From Voacanga thouarsii (Eukaryota > Streptophyta > Magnoliopsida > Gentianales > Apocynaceae): a stretch of 64,000 nucleotides of DNA. The stretch lies in contig JANUWF010002208.1 in NCBI GenBank assembly GCA_026120185.1, positions 2,852,001 to 2,916,000 on the forward strand. The letters are read 5' to 3'. A program made the position numbers and the translations under genes. Below the pieces are notes generated by a model. It saw nothing but the letters and a program-made list of their open reading frames with translations, made no database searches and was not told the DNA's origin. The number at the start of each line of letters is the position of its first letter. Within the stretch, counting starts at the first letter, position 1. Shown here piece by piece: positions 34,121 to 46,517 of this stretch.

Positions 34121-37100
34121 TGTAATACCCCGCCCAAAACCACCTTTGACTATGGGAAAAAAAAAAAGTCATGCATTGCATAGCATTTCGCATTTCAAGT
34201 GTTATCTTAAAATTATTCTTGCATGGGTGCATGTGATTTTCAAAGTTGCTTTTGCATTTGATTTATTTGGTGTGAAATAATTGTGTTGTTTAAGAGTTGG
34301 TTAAGTGAAGTTTAGTCGAGGAGATAGAAGGATGAGAATTAAGGTGGAAAGAATTTCTTAGAGAAATATTATCATTGGAGTTGGTTTGGAATAGCGGGGA
34401 GGTTGGTGATTTCCTTTGGTGACTCGAGTTCGAATCTTACCTCTTACGAATCTTAGTTTTCTTTTTGAAAATTCTTTTCCCTAGACTTCTACATGTCTTG
34501 GCTGAAAAAGACCTAGCCATCCTAGTGAATTTTCAGCGCCATCGTTCTAAGGAAATAAGTCTCTATATTTATTTCCTAAATTCAAGGATTTTTTATGTGA
34601 ATAAAGGTTACTGTTATTTTTAGTTTTTGTTCCCTTTGATTTTTTTAAAAAAAAACCCTAGCTGAATAACTAAATTCCAACTTGATTTTAACTTACTAGA
34701 TTTTGTAATGGATAGTTGGAATTAAAGTGTTATTTTTCTAGTTGGATACCTTGTGGATTTTGAACCTAGAACCTTAGCTAAAAATCTGGAAAATTTTCCA
34801 GCTAGGTGCCGCCACTTTTTGAAGGAGTTTTAGCCCAACTCAAACTCTTCCAACACTTGGAAATATTATCTAAAATCCTTTAGCAAATCAGATTTTATTT
34901 CAATCCTACTTCAACTAGGTTTTGTTTTCTTTTTCTAGCAGAATTTCGGCAGCCTTGTGCAAGCACAAGCTGTTCGAAATTCCAGCACTCCTAAGTGCAG
35001 TCCAACTCTTCAAATCCTAGCTCAAAACATCTAGAACACTCTTCATCAATTCAGATTAACTTAGCCACACAAAAACCAAATTTTACCCACCAAAATTCTA
35101 GAAATTCGGCTAGCTTAGGAACCAGAATTTCGGCCAGCCTTGCACAGGAAATTTTGGCCAGCTTGCACTCCAACTCAAACGAAAATTCTGCACACCAAAA
35201 CCTACCAAAATCCTCAGTTGATGAAGCCAATTTTCAGCGCCTAAAACCCTCACCTTTTCTCTGTAAGTCGTGGCAGAACAATAGCCAAAACAGTCCAAAA
35301 TTTCTCCTCTCTGGTTCAGTGATTTTCGCACAGCATATGAACCATTCTTGCATAGAATTTTAGTTCTCAAAACCTACTTAAACTCTTCCTTTTTTTGGCC
35401 AAAAACTCTGAACGCACACAACCCTTTTCCTGAGCAATATTTCGGCCAGCATAAGGTAGCAATTTCAGAATATTTTCTCCTCATAAACCCTCCCAAATTT
35501 GGCAGCAACAAGGTGCACAGCAAGTTGCAATTTTCAGCCTTGCTGTCCACGAAACCTAAAGCCATTAGGAGTCTTTCTTAACACCACTATCTAACCCTAA
35601 ACCAATCTTCTCTAACCCTAAATCACAATAGCCGACTATCCTCTCCATTCTACATGAAAATTCCAGCAAAAATGTCCCTACAATTTTTGAAAATCACAAG
35701 AACAATTCCTAGCAAGAAACCGATCACAATCTAAGGTAAGCAAAAACCATCTTAACCTCTTGATTCCTTTCTTCCATCAATTCTTCTCCTTTTCTTCCCT
35801 TGAATCACGCCACCTAAAGGTTGATTTCATCCATTTTACCTGCTTTCAGTCAAAAGGAAGGAAAGAAGGCAGCTTTTCTCTTCTACTCGAACGAACTCAG
35901 GACGAACACCATAAGAGCATCGAGATCTTGTTAACCCGGTTGTAGCAAGGTAAGGGAATCCTTACCCTTGATGCCGAAATTAAGGTTTAATATGGTTGAT
36001 GATGTCCATTAGCAGGATGAATGGGTATTTTGAGTCGAGTAATTAATTAAGCATATTCGATGCATAGCAATACCATATTTTACTGTGGTAATGATAGATA
36101 TGAGTTGTGATGCTCAAGTCAAGCCTTTTTGATATAATATTCATGTCTTTGATGAATATATGGTCATAGAATATGAACTTTGGGGATTGGTTAATTTATT
36201 GGGAATTAGATAGTGGATTGTGAATTGTTATGGGAATAAATGAGTTTAGAGGATGTTCAAATCGATTGAGACCCTGATCATGATATTATATGGTTTTAGA
36301 TCAGGAAGATATTTGAGGAAAGCAAGCTGTGATTTTATCTCATTTGTCTGAGGCATATCAAGTAAGTCCTTGCATAAACTCTTTTGTTAAATATTGTGAT
36401 GGCAAGCCTATGTTGTAAAGTTTTGTGAAGCTATTGTTAAACTATGTTTGCTTGGGTTGTAAACGTAGATATTTATTCTTTAAACGGTTTTGCCAAACTA
36501 ACAATTTTATCATGAAACTATTCTTTTTTCTACATTTTTAGAAAACTCTTCTAAAGAAGACCACGTTGCACACAGCCAAGATATGGAAATATTTTGAATC
36601 AGGAATTGACGGATATGTTCGTTGAGTACTCAATAAGGGTAGGCTAACAATACTAGTCTTGGAGGGCTAGAGTAAGTCTTCTGGCAGGTGGACACCTCCA
36701 GAAGATAAGCTCTGCTTGAAAAGGCGACAGTATTGGTTGGTCAGGCCGGTCCGAGCTAACATTTGTACCTGGTAAGGTATTATTTATTTTCCCGGCATGG
36801 ACACCCAGATGGTTTTGTTGGGTGTAGAGAAGGAAGAATATCTCACCCGGTGAGCTGTACACTCACTCTTATCAGAACGCCCAATGTGTGGTAATCTGGT
36901 CCCGACAAGGTGCACAAAGTGTGGTGCCTTGTCCTCATGGAGCCCAATATGTGGTGACATGACTATTTATATGAGTGGATGATTTGTTTTGTATAAAGTG
37001 TGATTATGAGAAAAACCCACCCCTTGTGAAAAGAAAGTATTTATGACTTGCCAAATATTTCTGCAAATGTTTTCCACTATGCATACGCGAACTATTTAAA

Positions 37101-37452
37101 ACACCATGTGCACAAATAGGACTTACTGAGATTTCATTTCAAACTATTTTATATCATGTTTTCAGGAGATAGATTGTGCTGAGCCAACGGGGCATGTGAT
37201 AGTTGAAGCTTTTATTATTTTTTTTCCCATTTTGTTCTAGGAGCTAGTTGTTGTTTAAGCTTCTGAACGATATTTGTTTTATTCTGTATTGCTCCAATTT
37301 AAGCCAGATGTAATAAGAGTTTTTCTCTATTTTTCTAAGTTAATTCTTTTGGGGTTGCATTTATATTTTATACCTCGATTTAAAGACCCCTTGTCCTACG
37401 GGACGGGGTGACATCTCCGCCTTTTTAGGGTACATAGTAGTGGGGTGTTACA
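34121..37452 (+). mobile_element. L4: 3.3-kb solo LTR, distant member of long-LTR family
   Basis: Starts TGTAATACCCCGCCC and ends GGGGTGTTACA, with a perfect GATAT duplicate (34116-34120 and 37453-37457) in the D 3' LTR. Words shared with L1-L3 (in opposite orientation) include AGACCCCTTGTCCT, GTTGAGTACTCAATAAGGGT and CAGGTGGACACCTCC. No coding domain. The ORFs at 34995-35363 and others come from a stretch rich in TTTCGGCCAGC-like words and show no family. Confidence 0.88.
34392..34440 (+). promoter_or_regulatory. possible tRNA-like B-box in L4
   Basis: GAGTTCGAATCTTACC (34425-34440) resembles a B box, and TAGCGGGGAGGTTGGTG 20 bases before is a loose A-box match. It lies at the same relative place as the clearer tRNA-like blocks in L1-L3, about 0.3 kb from the LTR start. 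Confidence 0.4.
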
Positions 37453-40148
37453 GATATAATCTCAATATAGCAAACGTATAAATATCCTTAGACTTGAGAT
37501 CTCCAAGTTACTTTGTTTGCTGAGCATTGTGATTTGATTCCAATCTCTGGAGCCAGATCGAGGGCCACTTATGGGATGGATATTGGGTACATTGTGAAGT
37601 AAACGAAAGTAGTCGAGAAGGTCAATAAAGGATTCACCACTCCTAATAGTAGGGGCGAATATCTCATGGCCATTTGTAGGAATTACTATTCGAGAAGTCC
37701 TTGGCCAAATTGACTGTGTATTGGAAATAGTTCCAATTGATACACATCTAGAGTAGTGGATTCTTGGTACAAGTTCTATTATATTTGGGCCAGAATTAAT
37801 ATATTCTAGAGGGAGTTGGTACTAATTTCGTACTCCAAATCGAATGAGATATTGTGAATCTCCGGGAAACCTAGGCCCGCCAGGGCCGGGGATGTCGCCT
37901 CGTCCAAAGGGCAAGGGGTCTTTATAACTAGGTCACAAATAAAATTGTTGAAATAAATAATACTCAAACTAAAAATAATTTATTACAACCCAAAATACTT
38001 CAAAAGTACATCCATGAAATTCCAAAACAAAAACCATAATTAAAATCATCCACTCTTGTCTCCCCAAAGCAATACATAAAATCAAAAGACACATTCTCTT
38101 CCAAGGTAGCTACTCACCCAAAACAGGATCAACCTGAAATCATGATAAAAGGTGGTGAGACAGAAATCTCAGTAAGTCCGTGTGTGCTTTGGGTGTTTAG
38201 TGGAAACAGTTCATGCATGCAAAGTGTGAAATCTTTATAAGAGAAACATTGGCAAGCAATAAACATTAGTCAAAAGCAAGAGTGGCATTTTGGCTCTTCT
38301 AGCCATACATAAGTAATGAAATCAACCACTCGAAAGAAAGGGATATGGGTTACCACACGTTGGGCCCCATAACCGGTCAGAATGCCTAACACTTTGTGCA
38401 GACTGACAAAAGTAGATGATCGGCCTACTGGGCAAGATACTCATCTTTCTCTATACCCAAACAACCGTCGGGTGTCCATTCCGGCAAAAACACAGTCACT
38501 TGACTGAAACAAAATAAACTGCTAGCTCGGACCGGCACGACTCACTGGAACTGGCATCTTATACAGGAAGGACTCACCCCTCAGAGGTGGCCACCTACTG
38601 AGGGACTTACCCTAACCCTTCAAAGACTAGTCCTAGTAGTCCACCCTTATTGAGTACTCAACGACATTCCCCACTTGGGATAAAATGAACAAAGCATTGT
38701 TCATGAAAATAACAATTTGAGGGTTTCCAAAGCTTTGGGAGAAATTAGTTTTAGAAAGAGTTTCAAGTTTGGAAAAATCTGCTCAAAGACTTTTAAATAA
38801 TTTAAGCGTTGGAATTAATGATGAATTCAACCCTCAATTGCTTTCAAATAACCGAGTGTCCTTGCACTCCTTGCCATAAAGAAATCATTCCACATCAATC
38901 AGGTTTTATGCAGGAGCTTACCTGATTCTTGCTCACAACAACAAGGTCTCGAACAGCTGACCTAACCCCACATGGGCAAATACAAATCTTAATCAAATTC
39001 AAGCCACAATCCACTCCTCAATTTTAAATCAACTCAATTCACTACTACCATGATCCTAGTGTCCCAAGCTTTAAGGCAAAACAATAATTGAATAGGTTTA
39101 TAAGCTAAGTTTAATTTGTTATTTAAAATAATTAATGGATTAGGAAATAAATTCTAATAAGTTGAAAGTTTAAATCTTGTTAAGGAAAATTTAGAGTTTA
39201 TTTGATCAGGAGTCATAGGTGGTACTAGGTAAAATAGTGATTTAATGATAGCTTAGTTGTTAGAAAATAATTGATAGCTAAAACTAGTTAAGATTAAATT
39301 TAATAAGTCTTTCTTGGAAAATAATAAGTAAATCCTTAAGGGTTTTGATTTAGTAAATATTTTATTAAGTATAAATCTTTTCCATAAAGGCTTTAATTAA
39401 TTTCTTTATTTTAAATAATATTTATTTATTTTATTTTCTAGAAAAGTTATTATTTATTTGACTAAAATATCCTTTACATATATTATAATTCCAAATCTAC
39501 CCTTCCTAGGGTTTTCGAAATTCTCTAGCAAAAATTATTAGTAAATATTTTATTCATGAAATAAAATTTGCTTAGGAACAACTAGATCATGATCAAGATT
39601 CCATGGTCAACCATAATCAATAACATACTCAATCCTTCAATTCATCAAATCATCCAAATCTTGCACATAGGCATAGATCTAAATTTATTAAGACATGCTT
39701 TAACCTCTACTAGCATAAACATGATCATGGCTTCAAAATCTAATCATGCATGCAAATCCTATTCACCGATGGTGACACAATCTCTAGCATGCTTCATCAC
39801 AAATACTACCTATGACATACATCAAACCTCAACTCATCATTCAATCCACCAATATAATCCTTCCATGCATAAATCCCATCTCCTTCACAATCATCCATAT
39901 ACTCATGCTTCAATCTCGACAACAACACATACACAAACCCATCGCCATTCATCTTCTCACAACATCAACCTAGAGACATGATTCTAAAGTTTAAAGAGAG
40001 GATTGAAGGTACTTACTTGGTTGATGAATGACTTGAAGGAGTTTAGAGAAGATCTCAACTCCTAGATGGCTAATCTTGTTCAAGAAAGGTGGCGAAAGCA
40101 TGGTCATGGAGGAAGAGACCATTCGGCCAAGAGAGGGAATTTCGGTCC

Positions 40149-40150
<2 letters not shown>

Positions 40151-40188
<38 letters not shown>
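40151..40188. repeat. (GA)19 microsatellite in L2
   Basis: Perfect GA run at the site equivalent to 3928-3975 in L1. Confidence 0.95.
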
Positions 40189-40191
<3 letters not shown>

Positions 40192-41824
40192 AGTCATTAG
40201 CATGATTATTTATATAGATTCTCACTAGAGATCAAGTTTGAAGAGGATGATGTTGATAGAGTGAATTTACCTTGAAGATGTTCTTGTTCAGAAATTTTCT
40301 GCTTTGATCCGAAGTAGCAAGATGTTTGGAGGAGTTTGATGTTAATAATGGTGTTGATGGATTCACAGCAATGAGTAGACTAAATCTGGAGATTTTCGTG
40401 AGGGTTTGAGGTGGTTTGGAGGGGTATTAGATGTAGAGAAGAAGTGGGTGTTCTTGGTGTAATGTGTGTGTGTTCTTGATGCTTGAAGAAAAAAATCGAG
40501 AGAGGGAGAGATGGTTTGTGCAGCTGCCGATTTTCTGTGGGAATAGGCCTGGCCGAATTCTAGTAGGGTTTAGGAAGTTGATTCTTTGATTTGGAAGGGA
40601 AAAGGAAAGGTTAGTTGTTACAATCCTTGAAGAATATTTCTGGGAAGTGAATTTGGAAAGTAGATATCCTAAGAATATCTTGATTTGTTTGGACAGCTTG
40701 AAGTCTCCTATGGCCGACTGGATTGTGCAGCTCTTCTGAGGAATTAAGGCTGGTTAAAGGAGGCTTGTGATGGCTGAAACTAAGGTGCACAATGGTGGAG
40801 AAGATGTCTGATCAATTGAGCAAAATTTTATGGAAAGTTGTTAAACAAGATGGCTGAAATTTTGGAAAGTAATCAAGCTAAATTGCAGGGATTTGGTTGA
40901 GGGATTTTCGGACAGCCATTAATGGAATTTTGTGCAGAAGTTCAAGGGGATCAATGGAGCTCTGTTGATGGAGGTTTAAGGAAGGTTTTGACAGATTAAG
41001 GTTGGTGTTTTGGCTGGAAGAGAGATAGGAACCAAGCTGGACGAAAATCTGCACAGAATTTTCGCTGCACAGTGATTTTTCTGGCAGATTTTCCTCTGCT
41101 ATTTAGAGCCATTTTGCAGCGAGTTTTGAAGGGATTTCAGGGGTATTCAAGGCTGGTTTCCGGCCTTCTTTATGGAGGAAAAACATGGCTAAGGTGCTGC
41201 ACAAAATCTGGGAGAAAGCAGCTTGGTTTTGAGCTCCCAAAACTGATTTTCGTACAGGAATTTTTCCTGCTTTGCTCCAGCTTGTGCAGTCCGAAATTGG
41301 TCGAGAATTTTCAGGTTTCCAACTGATCCTAAAGACCATTTTTCTGGCAGCATTTGGGAGGGAATGTGAGCTAGAATTTTCGACCTTTTGAAGGTACAAC
41401 AAGCTGGAAAATTTCAGCTCATTCCATGAAGATAGATGAACTAAGATAGAGGAAAATTTCAGCAAGCTTTCAAGAGGGATTTTCCTCTTGAATTTTCCCA
41501 CAAATCTACCATATTTTCCAAACCAAAAGAAGTCTTTTGCCAAGACATTTTGATCCTAAAAGACCTCAGCACTCTACTGGATTTTCTGGAAAAAAAAAAA
41601 GGCTAGAACATCTTGATCAAACTAATGAGTTGAGAATTGAGGAAAATTAAAGATCAAAGAAGAATGATTTTCCCTATAAGAATTTCGAGAAGAGTAAAAG
41701 GAGTGGAATGAGATTACTTCTATCATGTCTCTCCTAGAACATCATCACCACATCAATCTAGGCCCTTAAGGCCGAAACCATCCTTTCCCAAGCAAAATAA
41801 AATTTACTCAAGCTAAAGCTTCTA

Positions 41825-41892
41825 TGATGGACTTTGAACCTTAGACCTCAATAATTTATTCCAAAGCTCTAACCACTAAACCATAACAACTC
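41825..41892 (-). promoter_or_regulatory. tRNA-like A-box/B-box block in L2
   Basis: Minus strand: ATGGTTTAGTGGTTAGAGC (D-arm/A-box type), then 30 bases, then AAGGTTCAAAGTCCAT (B-box type, two changes from GGTTCGAATCC). Homologous to the blocks in L1 and L3. Confidence 0.5.
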
Positions 41893-42137
41893 TTGTTGAT
41901 ATTTTCACTAGAAAAATTATTTTCTATTCAATCCACAAGCTATCTCCCTATTTTCACCTCGGGCAAAAATTACCATTTTTCCCTTCTCACACAACATTCA
42001 CCCACACAACTTCAAAACAATAAACTCACATCCAAAGCATATAAAAATCATTTGAAAGCATATTTAAACATGAAATAAAGCATGTTATGCATCCCCAACT
42101 CCCTTACTCTAAGGTTGGTCTTGACTGGGGTTTCACA

Positions 42138-42301
42138 GCTTCTCTATGCCACTTAATAGAGGAAGTTGAACTAGTGACAAAAGAATGCATTGAGGCTTCA
42201 AGTGACGTCTCACAAAAAGCATCGATCCAAGTTTGCAACTTTGCCAAATTCTCATCATTATAACTTCTTTGATCTTATGCCCAAAAGTAGTGGTCCATCA
42301 T
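42138..42301 (-). pseudogene. start of unrecognised ORF in B
   Basis: On the minus strand an ATG pair at 42301-42296 begins MMDHYFWA, then a TAA, then DQRSYNDENLAKLQTWIDAF. It runs about 54 codons to the L2 junction. G has the related ORF at 50259 (MDNYF, stop, AQNQRSYNDDRLARLQ). The stop of one copy is a sense codon in the other, so the ancestor was open. By position, after PBS and a T-rich leader, it could be a Gag N-terminus, but I see no known domain. Confidence 0.5.
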
Positions 42302-42634
42302 GATGTCAACTTCACACAAAAATCAAATTGAAAATTAAAAAAATAATAAAAATAATAAAGAATAGAAAAAAACAAAAGGAAAAAATAAATAATCGAAAAA
42401 TAAAGAAAAGAAAAACACACGTATTCACAAACTATCTAAATACAAAAGTTAGTGGTATTTACAGTACAACATGAAGTAAGCTAGTCAATTAAGTCACACA
42501 ATATTATAAACAACAGGATATAACACCAATTTACACCAAAAAAAAAAACATATATACATGTTTACATATATCCATATAGACATATAAATATATAAACATG
42601 GTTAAATCATCAAAATCCAAGCTTTTATGATATT
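42302..42634 (-). other. B leader
   Basis: Untranslated sequence between PBS and the ORF, T-rich on the coding strand (A-rich run at 42335-42420 on the plus strand). The G leader has the same T-rich block at 50133-50232. Confidence 0.6.
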
Positions 42635-42654
42635 GTTCTCCGGCAACAATGCCA
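42635..42654 (-). promoter_or_regulatory. B primer-binding site
   Basis: Minus strand TGGCATTGTTGCCGGAGAAC, close to the Athila-type TGGCGCCGTTGCCGGGGA, five bases after the LTR end. Confidence 0.82.
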
Positions 42655-42659
42655 AAACT

Positions 42660-44179
42660 TAATACGTAAATTTTGGGTATATAAAATCATCAATTTTAAA
42701 TCCATCCCTTAATCAAGTTTTAATTAAAATATTAATCCTAAAATACATATGTGAGCAAGTTTACTCATCACAAGCATAGTATAAGGAATTAACGAGTATC
42801 AATCCTCAAAGGAACAAGTACACACTAATCATTTCTCATTCATTGTTTAACCAACCCAAATAAAGTAAGAAAAGAATAAAAAAAAAACAAAGAAACATAT
42901 ACAACTCAAGGATGTAAGTTTATGTAATTTAAACCATTATCCTAGAAAACACGACAATGAACCAACTAGCAATTCTCTCAACTAATTATCATATTGGCAC
43001 CATAAAAGAATATAAAGTAAAATTCAATTATTTCACAAGTCATAATTCTACTTAGATAAATCCCATTTTATTTCCCAATCTATGGAATTCTATATTTTGA
43101 TTACATTAACATATTTGCCAATCAAGCTAATTATAACCAAAACATGCATTAGATTCAATTCCTTATAAACATAAAATTAGCTAATAACTCTTTGGTCGAG
43201 GTGAAATCAACTAATCTTTGATCACTTAATCCTATAATCGATCAAGTCCATTAAGATTAGACAAATACGAAATCAATGTAATGAAACTCCTAACATCATG
43301 TGTCAAGTCAATTAGAAGAACTCGCATTAATAACCAAGGAAATCAAGTAATCAAATATAAAAAATGATAAAGAATTGATCAAATAACTGAATTAACAAAA
43401 AATCATGAATCCTAAAATAATGTTAAATTACAATCAAAGCATTGAATACATCATTTCTAAATAAAAAAAAAAAGACAAAGAGAAAAGAAAACACTCATAG
43501 ACAAGCTTCTTTCTTCTTCCTTGAAGACTTCCTTGAACAATCCTCCTTAACTTGGGTGAATTCCTCCTTCAATAAGAGATTCAGAATTTCTGCCCTTTAA
43601 TTCACCTCTCTATGTTGTATATATCAAACCCTTGTGTTCTCTTATACTTTTATAGACCTCTTGGATGCCAATTTCATGGCTGAGGAAGTCTTGGCCGAAT
43701 AGGAGTAGGACAATACTAAAATTATTGGATAAGCTCTAATTTCGCGTACAAAATTTTCGCCTCCAGAGCATACCTAGCATTGGGTACCTTCGACCCACCT
43801 GGCGCCAAGTGTACTATGCTCTTCTTCTATTTTTGCTCTATTTTTGGCCCACCCTCCTTGGCAGACAAACTAAACACGGTGCTAGGTGCACTTGCCAGAC
43901 CTAGCCCCAAGTCTATTCTAGAAACCCCTGAAGCTTGCTTAAATTCTGCTACTGGAGTAAAATGGACCCGATGCCTAGTCTATTGGTTGAGCCTAGCGCC
44001 AGGTCTATTCTGATTTTGTGTACTTTCTGCTCGATTTTAACTATATGCACATATATTCCAAAAACACCTTTTACAAGTAAAATGTCAAACAGGAAGGAAT
44101 ATGTCTAATTATTACAACAAATGTATCTTAAAACAACCTCAAATAACTACGAAAATAATGATGGTTTTAACCCCTATCA
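42660..44179 (-). mobile_element. B 5' LTR
   Basis: 1520 bp; minus strand starts TGATAGGGGTTAAAACC and ends AATTTACGTATTA (family terminus ACGCATCA with changes). TATAAAAG on the minus strand at 43647-43654 is the likely TATA box. Copies of the palindromic word ACCTGGCGCCAGGT occur at 43797-43810 (one mismatch) and 43991-44004. Confidence 0.85.
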
Positions 44180-45286
44180 CCAGGTCTGCTTGAATGGACC
44201 CAGTGCTAGGTCCACTTTGCCCAAAGGCGGTTTGTGCGCAAATTTGGTTTCTTCTAAAGAATTTTGGTATTTTTCGAATTCTACTTGGACTAGACTTCTT
44301 AAGACGTGAATTTTGGTGTCAAGGAAGCTTATAAAAAGAAGAAAAACACAAGAGAATGGTGTGAATTCAAGGATCCAAGCTAGCTACTTATTTTTTATAG
44401 ACGAATTCACCACTCAAATGAGTATTGTTCAAAGGAGGTTTTCAAGAGAAGAACAAGGGCTTGTCTATAAGTTATATCTTTTATCATTTGTTTACTTTTC
44501 TAGAATAATGATGTGCTTAATATTTTGATTGTAATTGGATATTATTTTGTAAATTATGATTTTGAGTTAATTGAGATTTTGATCAATCTATTGTTATCAT
44601 TGGTATTTGATTACTTGTTATCATTGGTTATTGATGTGTTTTCTTCTAATTGACTTGGGAAACAATGTTAGAAGTTCATTGTATTGATTTCATATATGTC
44701 AAATCTTAATGGACTTGGGAAATGAAGTTAAGATTAAAGAACTAAAGTAATCGAAGATTAGTTGATTTCGCCTAGAGTATAGGGTCATTGGCTAATTTCA
44801 TGTTTATAAGGAATCGAGTTTAATGCATCTTTTAGTTGTTTTAGTGTGATTGAAAAATCTGCTAATTTAGTTAAGAGATAGTGATTCCATGGATTGGAAA
44901 AGAAGTAGAGCCTATATAAGTAGATCCATGAGTTAGGAAATGATTGAATTTTACTTTATATTCCTTCATGATGCCAAAGTAATAATTGATTGTGATAATT
45001 GTTAAGTAATTTATTGTCATATCTTCAAGAATAATTGTCTAATTGCATGGTCTTTCATCCTTGAGTTATATCTATTTTTATCTTTATTTATTTTTATTTT
45101 TGTTCTCTTCTTATTTTATTAGTTAAACAATAAAGATTTGGGTAAAGTAATGTGGGAACTTAAGTTCTCATGGATTCGATACTTGCCCATAAGTGTAGTT
45201 TTAGTAATTAGAATTTTAGTCAAAGCTTGATTGATTGTGGACTTTGTTGATAATATTTTCTATACTAAAAAACACGCATCAATTTT

Positions 45287-46470
45287 TTAACTAGTAGATA
45301 GGTCCGAAGTATACCTTAAGGGAGTGGTTGAGGATGTTTTAGTAAAAGTCAATAAATTGATTTTTCCAGGTAGAATTTTATGTTCTCAAAATAGAGAGTA
45401 GTTCTTCTTCTAATTCTTCTCTCATTCTTTTAGGAAGACCATTCTTGAAGATGGCTAGGGCACAATTGATGTTTACAATGGTAAACTATCAATGAAATTT
45501 GATTGGGAGAAAATTTGCTTTAATATTTTTGATGCCATGGAATTTCCTTGTGATGAGTTGTCTAATGTCTCCTTGATTGATATAATTGATCCACTTGTTG
45601 ATAAAATGCTTGCACTCATATACATGAAAATGATGCAATCTAATTTGGATTTAAGTTTTAATGAGTACTTGCTAAATTTTTTTGTCTTTGGATTTTGATA
45701 TTGAAAGGATTAACATGGTTGAAGAATTGGTTGCAAGTCCTATTTTTAAGCATAAAATTGATTTGTCTATTTCCCATGAAAGTATGTTACCATCTTTTGT
45801 GAGTCCCCCGTTACTTGAGTTAAAAGCATTGCCATCTTATCTCAAATATCCATACTTAGGTGAAGGAGAAACATTACTTGTCATCATTACTAATAATCTT
45901 TCTTCTTCTCAAGAGGAGAGGTTAGTTGATGTACTTAGGGACCACAAAACAGCAATTGGTTGGACTTTAGCTGATATTAAAGGGATCAGCCCATCTATAT
46001 GCATACCTCGCATAATTTTAGATGATGAGACTAAGACATATAGAGAACCCCAAAGGAGATTGAATCCCCTAATGATGGAAGTAGTGAAAAGTAAGGTTTT
46101 AAAATTACTAAAAGTTGGTATTATTTTTCCTATCATCTATTCTAGGTAGGTAAGTCCAATTCATGTAGTTCCCAAGAAGTCCAGCATTACCATTTTTGAA
46201 AATAAGGAAAAAGAAAAAAGGTTCCTACTAGACTTCAAAATGGTTAAAGTGTTTGCATTGATTATAGGACACTGAATGTCAATACAAGGAAGGACCATTT
46301 TTTCTTACCTTTTATGGACCAAATGTTAGAACATCTTATCAATTCTTCTCATGTTTGGTTTCTAAATGGGTTCTCTGGATACTTTTAAATTGCCATTGTA
46401 CCTGAGGATCAAGAAAAGATCACATTCACATGTCTTTTTGAAACATTTGCAGATAGGACGATGACTTTTG
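45287..46470 (+). pseudogene. A protease end and reverse transcriptase N-terminal part
   Basis: Resumes the protease after LTR C: DRSEVYLKGVVEDVLVKVNK, the typical block after the retropepsin core. A linker with DVYNGKLSMKFDWEKICFNI follows, then the second open piece (45682-46149) with LKALPSYLKYPYLGE, HKTAIGWTLADIKGISPSIC and RRLNPLMMEVVKSKVLKLLK, the RT entry region of Athila-type Pol. After a stop, SPIHVVPKKSSITIFEN, FIDQMLEHLINSSHVWFLNG (usually FLDG, so Asp to Asn) and IAIVPEDQEKITFTC follow with frameshifts. It is cut at 46470 by LTR F. Confidence 0.85.
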
Positions 46471-46517
46471 TGCAGCTAATGAAAACCACAAAGACCATGC
46501 ATGCTACGGAAATAGAA

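Larger units (their letters stand above)
16866..37852 (+). mobile_element. D: Ty1/copia retrotransposon, split by E and L4
   Basis: D runs from its 5' LTR (16866-18641) through PBS, a long leader, gag, protease, integrase and RT, then E (23218-32506), the rest of RT, RNase H and a 3' LTR from 33695. The 3' LTR is split by L4 and cut at 37852, where L2 begins, with about 950 bp of it missing. Its own sequence is about 8.4 kb. It probably belongs to the Tork-like copia group, judged by protease wording; this is inference. Confidence 0.88.
33695..37852 (+). mobile_element. D 3' LTR, split by L4 and truncated by L2
   Basis: 33695-34120 and 37453-37852 match the first ~820 bp of the 5' LTR. L4 lies between them with a GATAT duplicate. 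The LTR ends at CGAATGAGATAT, where the 5' LTR would continue TGTATGGTGAAAGG; L2 starts there. The last ~950 bp, including the CT microsatellite region, are absent. Confidence 0.88.
37853..42137 (-). mobile_element. L2: 4.3-kb long LTR joining D to B without target duplication
   Basis: Minus-strand text starts TGTGAAACCCCAGTCAAGACC and ends with a mutated terminus (TCCCGGAGATTCACA in place of AGGTGTTACA). It aligns with L1 throughout, including the GA microsatellite and tRNA-like block. Left flank is the D 3' LTR (GATAT at 37848-37852); right flank (GCTTC) is the interior of B. Since the flanks belong to different elements and no 5-bp duplicate is present, it is likely a recombination product. 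Confidence 0.85.
16697..44179 (-). mobile_element. B: gypsy-type element, minus strand, deleted and heavily invaded
   Basis: On the minus strand it starts TGATAGGGGTTAAAACC (44179 leftward) and ends AATTTATACATCA (16697), flanked by perfect CCAGG duplicates (16692-16696 and 44180-44184) in LTR C. Remaining parts are its 5' LTR (42660-44179), PBS, leader and start of an ORF (42138-42659), and 169 bp of its 3' LTR (16697-16865). Most of the interior and 3' LTR are gone, replaced by copia D and the chimeric L2. Confidence 0.82.
16413..45281 (+). mobile_element. C: solo gypsy LTR in A, split by B
   Basis: The two parts are 16413-16696, starting TGATAGGG, and 44185-45281, ending ACGCATCA; together they form a 1.38-kb LTR of the J/B/G family. 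B sits between them with a CCAGG duplicate on both sides. The outer target duplicate is GTTAT (16408-16412) on the left and the decayed ATTTT (45282-45286) on the right; removing C restores the A protease frame. There is no PBS or internal region, so this is a solo LTR. Confidence 0.8.

Noticed and set aside
34995..35363. 122-codon ORF in L4
   Set aside because: Composed of recurring LTR words (SAS, QNS repeats) with no domain and no counterpart in other copies.
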